A DNA stretch of 64,000 nt. Origin: Acidobacteriota bacterium. GTDB lineage: Bacteria > Acidobacteriota > Terriglobia > Terriglobales > Acidobacteriaceae. Below, piece by piece: positions 25,105 through 34,337 of the stretch (within the stretch, counting starts at the first letter, position 1; each line of letters begins with the position of its first letter). The stretch covers positions 5,060-69,059 of the forward strand of contig JABBOG010000002.1 in assembly GCA_019351975.1 (NCBI GenBank), written 5' to 3'. Under the pieces are notes generated by a model that saw only the letters and a program-made list of their open reading frames with translations, had not been told where the DNA came from and searched no databases. Both the position numbers and the translations under genes were made by a program.

Positions 25105-26222
25105 CCCCAGCTCCTCGCATCGGTCGGTCCGGAGGTCAACTCGATCCATGAATCTCCCCGCGTGGCAGGATTCGCCGCGAGCACGCAGCCAATTCGGGCC
25201 GCAGGCAGGCCCGAGGCCTTGAGTTCCGCCAGGAACGGCCCGGCGTGATCTGGACTGACGGCCAGCAAGAGCCCTCCCGCCGTCTGCGGATCATAGAGAA
25301 GCGATCGCACTTCGTCGGAAATGTACTCATCCCTCATGTCTTTCACCACGCACTGTGCGAAGTCGCGGTTCGATAGCAAGCCTGCCGGGACTGCGCCGAG
25401 CCGCACCGCTTCGATAGCTCCCTGGAGCAGCGGAATCGCCGATACGTCGATCAAAAGTCGCACGCCACTTCCGAGAGCCATCTCCCGTGCATGGCCCATC
25501 AGCCCAAACCCTGTAACATCTGTCACCGCGTGGATCTCGTAGGTGCGTGCCAGATGGATTCCGGTTTTGTTGAGGGTTGTCATGGAGCGCACGGCCCCCT
25601 CCACCCACTCCGGCATAGCCTTTCGCTGCTTCAGCGCCGTCGTGATCACGCCCGTTCCGATCGCCTTGGTCAGCAGCAGAACATCGCCCGCCTGAGCCCC
25701 CGAATTCGTAAACACCTCCTCGGGATGAACGACGCCGGTTACGGCATAGCCGAACTTCATCTCTACGTCGCGAACGCTGTGGCCGCCGGCCACTGTGCAT
25801 CCGGCCTCGCACATCTTCGACAACCCGCCGAGCATTATCTTTTCGAGCACATCCATATCGCCGTCTTGAGGAAAGCACACCAGCGAAAGTGCAGTCACAG
25901 GTTTGCCGCCCATGGCATACACATCGCTCAGCGCGTTTGTTGCGGCGATCTGACCGTAGGTATACGGATCGTCCACCATGGGCGTAAAAAAGTCGACGGT
26001 CTGGACTATCGCCAGGTTCGGAGCGATCCGGTAGACTCCTGCGTCGTCGGCCTTATCGAAACCTACCAGCACGTTTGGATCGTGCTGAGCAGGCAGTCGA
26101 GCCAGCACAGAATGCAGCAGCCCAGGCGGCAATTTGCTGGCACAGCCACCAGCTTTCACCTGTTCAGTAAGTCGCACCGGCTCAGCAGTAACTAAGTCCG
26201 CGGTCAGATTCTCACTCTTCAT
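25101..26222 (-). CDS. selD: Selenide, water dikinase (selenophosphate synthase)
   Basis: The 373-aa protein begins near 'LTEQVKAGGCASKLPPG', where the catalytic position is Cys rather than Sec and the Lys two residues later is present. ATP-binding Gly-rich segments follow ('VGFDKADDAGVYRI', 'DVYAMGGKPVTALSLV', 'TGFGLMGHAREMA'). It makes selenophosphate from selenide and ATP. It leads the minus-strand selD-selA-selB series and stands 54 bp from the divergent selC gene, so the shared 26223-26276 interval must hold both promoters. Confidence 0.96.
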   Translation of the reverse strand: MKSENLTADLVTAEPVRLTEQVKAGGCASKLPPGLLHSVLARLPAQHDPNVLVGFDKADDAGVYRIAPNLAIVQTVDFFTPMVDDPYTYGQIAATNALSDVYAMGGKPVTALSLVCFPQDGDMDVLEKIMLGGLSKMCEAGCTVAGGHSVRDVEMKFGYAVTGVVHPEEVFTNSGAQAGDVLLLTKAIGTGVITTALKQRKAMPEWVEGAVRSMTTLNKTGIHLARTYEIHAVTDVTGFGLMGHAREMALGSGVRLLIDVSAIPLLQGAIEAVRLGAVPAGLLSNRDFAQCVVKDMRDEYISDEVRSLLYDPQTAGGLLLAVSPDHAGPFLAELKASGLPAARIGCVLAANPATRGDSWIELTSGPTDARSWG

Positions 26223-26276
26223 GCGCTCCCTCTAGGTCTTTGCATCAAATCAATAGATGCACTCTAACGGGGCGAT

Positions 26277-26372
26277 GGAAGCGCTCAGGAATCCGGTGAT
26301 CCTCCCGGTCTTCAAAACCGGTGGTCGTCCTTCACGGGCGACGGTGTGTTCGACTCACACGCGCTTCCGCCA
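26277..26372 (+). tRNA. selC: tRNA-Sec (anticodon TCA), CCA encoded
   Basis: An 8-bp acceptor stem (GGAAGCGC with GCGCTTCC) encloses a D arm (AGGA/TCCT) and an anticodon arm CCGGT-CTTCAAA-ACCGG with anticodon TCA. A 7-bp variable arm (GTCGTCC/GGGCGAC) and a T arm GTGTG-TTCGACT-CACAC follow. G and CCA come after it. The extended acceptor stem and long variable arm are diagnostic of bacterial tRNA-Sec. A T-rich stretch (ATTCTTTT) follows immediately. It is divergent from selD and supplies the tRNA for fdhA UGA decoding. Confidence 0.97.
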
Positions 26373-26752
26373 TTCTTTTCCCCTCTCAGTACCTCAACCC
26401 ACTCTCGCGAATACGTTTGATCCTCGTACCCCAGTTGGCTTGACCGCTCCCAAGCTGGAAATAGTGCGGACCACCTAAAGATAAAAGCTGAGGTTGAGTT
26501 TGCGCGAGGATGTCCGTACTCATGTACGTTCTGCAATAACACTATTCCGCAACAAGTATCGCGAGCGCGATTTGAGCGTCGTGCTGGCGCATCAATACCT
26601 CGGGTTGCCTCCGAACCGCACTAAAGCCGCTCGCCTTTCCCATCTCCCATCCGCCTGATGCAGCGCTGTCGACAGATGATACGTGGAGAAAAGAATTGGT
26701 GCGAATAGCTGGTGCAGTTCTTCCGCAATCTCGGAGATAGGCGGGCACGTCC
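26373..26752. other. Gene-free stretch downstream of selC
   Basis: No intact gene is seen over 380 bp. Two short plus-strand frames look like protein C-termini: one contains 'ALFRNKYRERDLSVV'-like sequence ending at about 26659, the other ends 'WRKELVRIAGAVLPQSRR' at about 26741. Neither has a start nor a family I recognise. A 68-aa minus-strand ORF at 26542-26748 overlaps these and lacks support. The stretch could be erosion of an insert next to the tRNA gene. Confidence 0.4.
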
Positions 26753-28552
26753 TCAACTGTTCAGATCCTTATGCCGTATCGAGGTCCCTGCTTGCAAAGA
26801 GAGCGCCGCATTAATCAATCCGATATGCGAGAACGCCTGAGGCATGTTTCCAATCAGGCCATGCTTATGGTCGTACTCCTCCGAGAGAAGACCAAGATCG
26901 TTGCGGAGCTTGAGCAGTTTTTCAAAATGTACCCGGGCCTCCTCGTGCCGCCCCTGAAGAACATACACCTCAACCAACCAGAAGTTGCAGGCAAGGAAGG
27001 CCCCCTCTCCAGCCGGAAAGCCATCGTCGACCTTTGCGGAGTTGTACCGGAGCAGCAGTCCATTTCTGAGCAATCGTTTCTCAACCATCTTCACGGTTCC
27101 GACTATCCTCGGGTCATCGATCGGCAAGAACCCAACCAGCGGCAGCAGCAGCAGACTTGCGTCCATCAGCTTATTATTGAAGCTCTGGGTGAAGCTGTTC
27201 AAGCCTCGATTGAACCCCTGACTGCACACTGTTTTATGGATCTTGTCCCGAACCCTGCGCCACCGGTCAACGGGGCCGTCTATTCCGAACTGTTCCGCCG
27301 CGCGAACACCCCGATCAAACGCTACCCATGCCATCACCTTGGACTGCGTAAACTGTCGGTTGCCGCTCCGCATCTCCCAAAGGCCGCGGTCAGGCTGGTC
27401 CCATACGGTTTCCAGATGCCGCAGTAACGGAACCTCAAGACCTTGTCCACTCTTGTCCTGGATGGGATACAGATGGTGTCGACGAGCGCGCAGCAGCGCA
27501 TCCATCACCTCCCCGAAGGTATCAAGTTGCAGCTGACTCGAAGCCTTGTTTCCGAAGTGAACAGGCCTGGAGTTCTCGTATCCCGAAAGCCAATCCGCCG
27601 TCCATTCACTATGCTCCCGCCTTCCCGAAATGCCGTACACCACCTTCAACTCCTTCGGATCTCCCTGTAGGCATCGGCTCAGCCACTGCAGCCACACCTT
27701 CGCATCCTCGTGCAACCCGCAATGGACCAGCCCCAGAAGGCTGAACGTCGTGTCGCGGAGCCAGCAATAGCGGTAATCCCAATTGCGGACGCCGCCTACC
27801 TTTTCCGGAAGTGAACTGCTCGGGGCTGCGACAAATCCCCCGGACTCCATGTCGGTTAAGGACTTAAGCGTCAGCAAGGATCGGTTCACCGCCTCCTGGT
27901 AGGGGCCTCTGTAGATGCTTTGGCCAATCCAGTTTCGCCATCCTTCCTCGGTCTCTGCTTTCGCCGCGAATTGGTCGAACGCCTCCGGCGTACTCTCACC
28001 GTAGGATCTGCTGTACTCCAAAACGAAGCTCGCACAATCGCCCTTGCTGACACGCCATTCCGCCAGCAGCGCTCCATCCTCGAGCTTCAGAGAAACGCTG
28101 GTCCTCAGTGTCAGTCTGTGCGGTCCGCTGACCGCCGTCCATTCGCCCCCTTTTCCCTGTTCGAACAACGGTCGCGTATTGCCATAATCGAATCTGGGAG
28201 CAAAGCGCATCTGCATCTTCGCCGCCCCCGCAGTACCTCGCACGATCCGCACCAGTGAAGAGCGCGCTCCGGACATCGGCATGAAGTCCGCCACCGCAAC
28301 AGTGCCCCCGAAGCGCACGTCATAGACCGACTCCAATGTCATGGTGTCAGGCATATAGGATCTTTTTGTGCTGTACGCATGCTTTGGTGCCAGGCTCCAA
28401 ACGCCGTTGTCGTCGCTCCCGATCAACATGGCAAAGCATGCATCCGAATCGAAGGCTGGCCAGCACAACCAGACGATTTCGCCCCTACCGCTCAGCAGTG
28501 CAGCTGTGCGTTGATTACTGATCATCGCGAGCTTTGGAATACAGGAATTCAT
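26753..28552 (-). CDS. Glycoside hydrolase family 15 protein (glucoamylase/trehalase-like)
   Basis: The 599-aa product has no signal peptide, so it should be cytoplasmic. It has the N-terminal super-sandwich start 'ISNQRTAALLSGRGEIVWLC' and the GH15 (alpha/alpha)6 core with 'RNWDYRYCWLRDTTFSL'. 'EVPLLRHLETVWDQPDRGLW' and the C-terminal 'YDHKHGLIGNMPQAFSHIGL' follow. Catalytic acids are expected in the WDYRYCWLRD region and in the second half. Family members hydrolyse alpha-glucosides such as maltooligosaccharides, dextrans or trehalose; the substrate cannot be decided. It stands alone, reading towards selC. Confidence 0.92.
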   Translation of the reverse strand: MNSCIPKLAMISNQRTAALLSGRGEIVWLCWPAFDSDACFAMLIGSDDNGVWSLAPKHAYSTKRSYMPDTMTLESVYDVRFGGTVAVADFMPMSGARSSLVRIVRGTAGAAKMQMRFAPRFDYGNTRPLFEQGKGGEWTAVSGPHRLTLRTSVSLKLEDGALLAEWRVSKGDCASFVLEYSRSYGESTPEAFDQFAAKAETEEGWRNWIGQSIYRGPYQEAVNRSLLTLKSLTDMESGGFVAAPSSSLPEKVGGVRNWDYRYCWLRDTTFSLLGLVHCGLHEDAKVWLQWLSRCLQGDPKELKVVYGISGRREHSEWTADWLSGYENSRPVHFGNKASSQLQLDTFGEVMDALLRARRHHLYPIQDKSGQGLEVPLLRHLETVWDQPDRGLWEMRSGNRQFTQSKVMAWVAFDRGVRAAEQFGIDGPVDRWRRVRDKIHKTVCSQGFNRGLNSFTQSFNNKLMDASLLLLPLVGFLPIDDPRIVGTVKMVEKRLLRNGLLLRYNSAKVDDGFPAGEGAFLACNFWLVEVYVLQGRHEEARVHFEKLLKLRNDLGLLSEEYDHKHGLIGNMPQAFSHIGLINAALSLQAGTSIRHKDLNS

Positions 28553-28949
28553 GGCAGCACCTCTACCTAATGGCCTTTGGATTGTTGTTCCCGCCCCGCT
28601 CTTCGAACACGTGAGCGAGGGGAGTCGTTCAGACGTTACACTTGCATCCTTGGCGGACCGGTGAAATTCCCCGTTCGAGGCAAGGAATCAGCCTTCGCTC
28701 CGTCGATAGATAAGATGCATCCTTGCGCCGCTGTAGGAGCTGGGACTTTGGAGAGGGACTCTGCAGGTCCAGTCCGGTCGGTCTTCCGAGTTGATAATGA
28801 TTGTCGTGCACATCGTGCGGAGACGTGCTTTGCGCAAAGGGTATGTCCAGTGGAGGCGAGGTAAAGGGCATCAAGCTTTCCGTTATCGGCCGGTTGAATC
28901 CCCTGACGACCGGCAGAAGGATGAACGACCATGTCAGCATTCTTCCGCC

Positions 28950-29105
28950 TCACCTTCGGTCTTGATTTGTTTGTCGTGGGAGTTCGAGCCCCAACGCCAC
29001 ACCGATCGAAATAAGAATGACCCCAATCCAGCGTTCCATCTGCACATGCTCTCCGAGGACGAACTCACTCAGAAATGCCGTCATCGCATACGAGGATGCG
29101 ACCAG
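28950..29105 (-). pseudogene. C-terminal remnant of a DMT/EamA-type transporter
   Basis: The last 50 residues before a TGA read 'SYAMTAFLSEFVLGEHV' then 'RWIGVILISIGVALG', the typical final helix pair of drug/metabolite transporters. Upstream (from about 29105) the similarity stops abruptly and the frame becomes Pro/Arg/Ser-rich nonsense. No start or remaining helices exist, so this is a gene end left after deletion or rearrangement. Confidence 0.6.
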
Positions 29106-29107
29106 TG

Positions 29108-29240
29108 AGCCTGATTCTGGTTTCGGCGTGGGCGTGCTTTGCGCTACAGGCTGTGAACTACGCCGCGTTTTCGCTGTTTGTGACGCTGTACATCGTGTAC
29201 CTGTTCCGGTTCGGCGGATTTTCGCAGACCACGGCGGGGC
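29108..29240 (+). pseudogene. FUSC-like membrane protein fragment
   Basis: The plus-strand frame reads 'VNYAAFSLFVTLYIVYLFRF' then GG, resembling the middle helix of FUSC-family inner-membrane proteins. It loses sense after about 29240. It starts within 3 bp of where the opposite-strand DMT remnant breaks off, as if two gene fragments were joined at a recombination point. Assignment is from one helix only. Confidence 0.4.
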
Positions 29241-29361
29241 GTACATCCGGCTGTACAACACGGCGCTGGACGGGACGATGCGATCGTCGTGGATGTGGCG
29301 TGGAAGGTGTTTGTGCCGAAGATGCGCTGAGCAGGGCCAAAGTTCGTACAATAGAAACATT

Positions 29362-31233
<1,872 letters not shown>

Positions 31234-31306
31234 GGGACACAGAGCTCAAGCGGCGCGGCTTCGTGCGGAACTGCGCCTTTCTTCACTGCGCCAACATCCA
31301 ATAGAT

Positions 31307-32551
31307 ATGCCGACTGCCGCCGCATCTCCTGAGTCTTCCGCTGCAATGCGGAACGCGCCGGACAAGGTGCCAGGCGCTGCGGCGCACGTCTTCGCGGTGT
31401 TTCTCTGCGGCATGTTCGCGTTTCTTGATCTGTATTGCGTGCAGCCGTTGCTGCCGCTGCTATCGCACGTCTTTCGCGCGTCCGAGGGGCGGGTAGGCAT
31501 CACGATCAGCGCGTCAACGGTCGGTGTAGCGATCTCCGCCGTTTTGCTGGCGATCTTCGGGGAGCGACTCCCGCGCAAGCCCACCATTGTGGCTTCGATG
31601 GCGGCGCTGGCGGTGGCGGCGCTGCTCACCTCCACGGCTACAAGTCTAGTGTCGCTTGCATGCTGGAGGTTTGTGCAGGGGCTCGTCACTCCAGGCATCT
31701 TTATCATCACCATCGCGTACATTACCGAGGAGTGGCCGGCGCTGATGGTGCCTCGCGTGATGAGCGTGTATGTGGCGGGCACGGTCTTCGGCGGCTTTGT
31801 CGGAAGGCTGCTGGGTGGCCTCATCGCAGAGCATCTCGGCTGGCGCGATGTCTTCTTTGTTCTCGGCTGCATCGGCGTCTTTGGAGCACTTGCGACGCAG
31901 CGGATGCTTCCTGCGGCGCGACGCCGTGCGTCCGTAGCGCCGCCTACGGGACGCCTTGATGCTCTGTTCGCGAGCCTGCGCAACCCGCGGCTGGTGGCTA
32001 CGTTTGCCATCGGGTTCTGCATGCTGTTTACGCTGATCTCGATCTTCAGCTTCATCACGTTTTACGTGAGCGCGGCACCGTTTCATCTTTCGACGACCGC
32101 GATCAGTTATCTCTTCGGTGTCTACCTGGTGGGTCTTGCTGCAACGCTGGCCGCTGGAACGGTGTTGGCGCGCATCGGTCTTCGGCACGGAATGCTGGCG
32201 GCGGTGGGGCTGTGCCTGGGCGGCCTCGGCTTCACGCTCGTACATTCTCTTCCCTTTGTTGCACTGGGGCTCGCGTTTGCGAGCTCCGGAGTGTTCATTG
32301 CGCAGACCTGCGCGAACAGCTTTCTGCGTGACGCCGCACCTGCGGGCAGCCGCGTCTCGGCTGCGGGCCTGTACATCTGCAGCTACTACATCGGCGGAAG
32401 CGTGGGCGGTGTTCTTCCGGGGCTTGCATGGAGCGCGGGAGGCTGGCCCGCGTGCGCGGCGCTCACCGCTGCCTTCCTCGTCATCGCGGGTGCGACCGCC
32501 TTCTTCGGATGGCCGCCGCACAACACCGCTCCCGACCCGATTCCGCTGTAG
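31307..32551 (+). CDS. Major facilitator superfamily transporter
   Basis: The 414-aa protein has about 12 hydrophobic helices. The first is 'AAHVFAVFLCGMFAFLDLYC', followed by 'PLLPLLSHVFRASEGRVG' and loop 2-3 'FGERLPRKPTIVA', the MFS A-motif position. The pattern 'FLDLYCVQPLLPLL' recalls AraJ/YnfM-like efflux proteins, but the substrate is unknown. It follows aspS by 73 bp on the same strand with a weak ribosome-binding site. No regulator is adjacent. Confidence 0.88.
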   Translation: MPTAAASPESSAAMRNAPDKVPGAAAHVFAVFLCGMFAFLDLYCVQPLLPLLSHVFRASEGRVGITISASTVGVAISAVLLAIFGERLPRKPTIVASMAALAVAALLTSTATSLVSLACWRFVQGLVTPGIFIITIAYITEEWPALMVPRVMSVYVAGTVFGGFVGRLLGGLIAEHLGWRDVFFVLGCIGVFGALATQRMLPAARRRASVAPPTGRLDALFASLRNPRLVATFAIGFCMLFTLISIFSFITFYVSAAPFHLSTTAISYLFGVYLVGLAATLAAGTVLARIGLRHGMLAAVGLCLGGLGFTLVHSLPFVALGLAFASSGVFIAQTCANSFLRDAAPAGSRVSAAGLYICSYYIGGSVGGVLPGLAWSAGGWPACAALTAAFLVIAGATAFFGWPPHNTAPDPIPL

Positions 32552-32606
32552 TCGCTGTATCATTTCTGCGAGACAATCGCTTGTTCTGTGGGGTATCCTG
32601 TTGCCC

Positions 32607-34337
32607 ATGCGGCAAGTACACCTTCGCTCCACGTTCCTCTGCACCATCGCCCTGGTTGCTTCAGCCGCCGTTGCGCAGACGCCGCAGCAGCCTGACTTCG
32701 GCTCCAATGTAGCGGTGCTTTCGCCGTCGACGCCTCAGGCGCAGATGCAGGCGGAGATTGATCGCGTGTACGCCATCCAGCAGCACAACGAGTTTGGTAC
32801 GCAGCGCAATGCGTTTCTGCTGATGCCGGGCGACTATCACCTCAACGTACCCATTGGCTTCTACACCGAGGTCGAAGGGCTGGGCGCTACGCCTGACGCA
32901 ACGCACATCTACGGCGATGTGCATGTGGATGCGGCGGCGCGCAACAACAATGCGACGACAACCTTCTGGCGCGCAGCGGAAAACTTCGCGGTGACGCCGA
33001 GCTCAGGGACGATGCAGTGGGCTGTGTCGCAGGCGGTGCCGATGCGGCGGATGCACATTCTCGGCAACCTTGTGCTGAACCAGAAGCATGGCTGGGCATC
33101 CGGCGGATGGATGTCGGACACGCTGGTGGACGGCAACGTGGATTCGGGTACGCAGCAGCAGTGGATCTCGCGCAACGACGAGTGGAAAAGATGGACTGGC
33201 GCGAACTGGAACATGGTCTTCGTTGGCGTTCCGGAAGCGCCTGCCAGGGAGTGGCCGAAGCCGCCGTATACCGAGGTCGCGCGCACTCCGGTGGTGCGCG
33301 AAAAACCTTATCTGCAAGCCGATGCAGAGGGGCACTGGAGCATTCACGTTCCGGCGCTCACGCATGACACCGCGGGCGTCTCCTGGCGAACGCCCACTAG
33401 CGATCGGGTGATTCCCTTCTCCGAGGTGTACCTTGCGCACGCCGCACGCGATACCGCTGCGACGATCAACGGGCAACTCGCGCGTGGCAAGAACCTGCTG
33501 CTGACGCCGGGTGTCTACAACCTCAGCACGCCGCTGCGCGTGACGCACGCGAATACCGTTGTGCTTGGCCTGGGCTTCGCAACGCTGCGCCCCATCCACG
33601 GCACTGCCGCGCTCACTACAGCAGACGTGGACGGCATCACTGTCGCAGGATTGCTGATCGATGCGGGCGAGAAACTTTCGCCCGTGCTCATGCAGGTAGG
33701 GCCGCGTGGCAGCCACGCCAGCCACGCGCGAAATCCCGTTGTGCTGCACGATGTGTTCTTTCGCGTCGGCGGCGCTGGCGTTGGCCGTGCGGGCATCAAT
33801 CTGGAGATCAACAGCAACAGCACTATCGTGGACCATACGTGGATCTGGCGCGCGGACCACGGCAACGGCGTCGGATGGGACAAGAACCTCAGCCGCAACG
33901 GGCTTGTCGTCAACGCCGACGATGTCACCATCTATGGGCTCTTCGTCGAGCACCATCAGCAGTTTCAGGTGCTGTGGAACGGCAATCGCGGGCGCACGTA
34001 TTTTTATCAGTCGGAGATACCCTACGACCCGCCCACGCAGGCCGCCTACAGCAGCGCGCCTGGCGTTGACGGATGGGCGTCGTACAAGGTCGCGAATCGC
34101 GTCACGCAGCATGAGGCGTGGGGGCTCGGCGCCTACAGCGTGTTTACGTATCCGAACGTCTTTCTTACGCGCGCCATCGAGGTGCCTACGACGCCGAAGG
34201 TCGTCTTCCACGACATGATTACGGTCTGCCTGGAGACGCGCGGCGGCATCCGCAACGTGATCGACGACACAGGCGGCGCAACCTCATGCGCCACCCACTT
34301 CACGCCGAAGGTAACGCTGTATCCGCCAGCGAAGTAG
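32607..34337 (+). CDS. Secreted right-handed beta-helix protein (putative glycan-active)
   Basis: From ATG 32607 the 576-aa product has a signal peptide ('FLCTIALVASAAVAQ', cleavage near AVA-QT). Two beta-helix blocks follow: 'NAFLLMPGDYHLNVPIGFYT' with 'GTMQWAVSQAVPMRRMHILG', and 'KNLLLTPGVYNLSTPLRV' with 'NLEINSNSTIVDHTWIWRAD'. It resembles proteins often labelled 'coagulation factor 5/8 type' or pectin-lyase-like in soil bacteria, probably polysaccharide-degrading. No catalytic residues can be named with confidence. Its 3' end overlaps the convergent molybdopterin oxidoreductase gene by 38 bp. Confidence 0.75.
   Translation: MRQVHLRSTFLCTIALVASAAVAQTPQQPDFGSNVAVLSPSTPQAQMQAEIDRVYAIQQHNEFGTQRNAFLLMPGDYHLNVPIGFYTEVEGLGATPDATHIYGDVHVDAAARNNNATTTFWRAAENFAVTPSSGTMQWAVSQAVPMRRMHILGNLVLNQKHGWASGGWMSDTLVDGNVDSGTQQQWISRNDEWKRWTGANWNMVFVGVPEAPAREWPKPPYTEVARTPVVREKPYLQADAEGHWSIHVPALTHDTAGVSWRTPTSDRVIPFSEVYLAHAARDTAATINGQLARGKNLLLTPGVYNLSTPLRVTHANTVVLGLGFATLRPIHGTAALTTADVDGITVAGLLIDAGEKLSPVLMQVGPRGSHASHARNPVVLHDVFFRVGGAGVGRAGINLEINSNSTIVDHTWIWRADHGNGVGWDKNLSRNGLVVNADDVTIYGLFVEHHQQFQVLWNGNRGRTYFYQSEIPYDPPTQAAYSSAPGVDGWASYKVANRVTQHEAWGLGAYSVFTYPNVFLTRAIEVPTTPKVVFHDMITVCLETRGGIRNVIDDTGGATSCATHFTPKVTLYPPAK

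Larger units (their letters stand above)
28553..29361. other. Decayed intergenic stretch with transporter remnants
   Basis: No intact gene lies between the GH15 gene and aspS. Two eroded transporter ends are recognisable (28950-29105 minus, 29108-29240 plus) and are listed separately. The part at 28553-28949 holds only unsupported short frames. Sequence just upstream of aspS (29240-29340) shows broken protein-like reading in several frames. Confidence 0.6.

Noticed and set aside
26542-26748. 68-aa minus-strand ORF downstream of selC
   Set aside because: It has no ribosome-binding site, no recognisable domain, and overlaps protein-like fragments on the other strand.
29017-29361. N-terminal extension of aspS by 115 codons
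   Set aside because: The extension runs through decayed transporter fragments, has no similarity to AspRS, and the conserved start of the protein fits GTG 29362.
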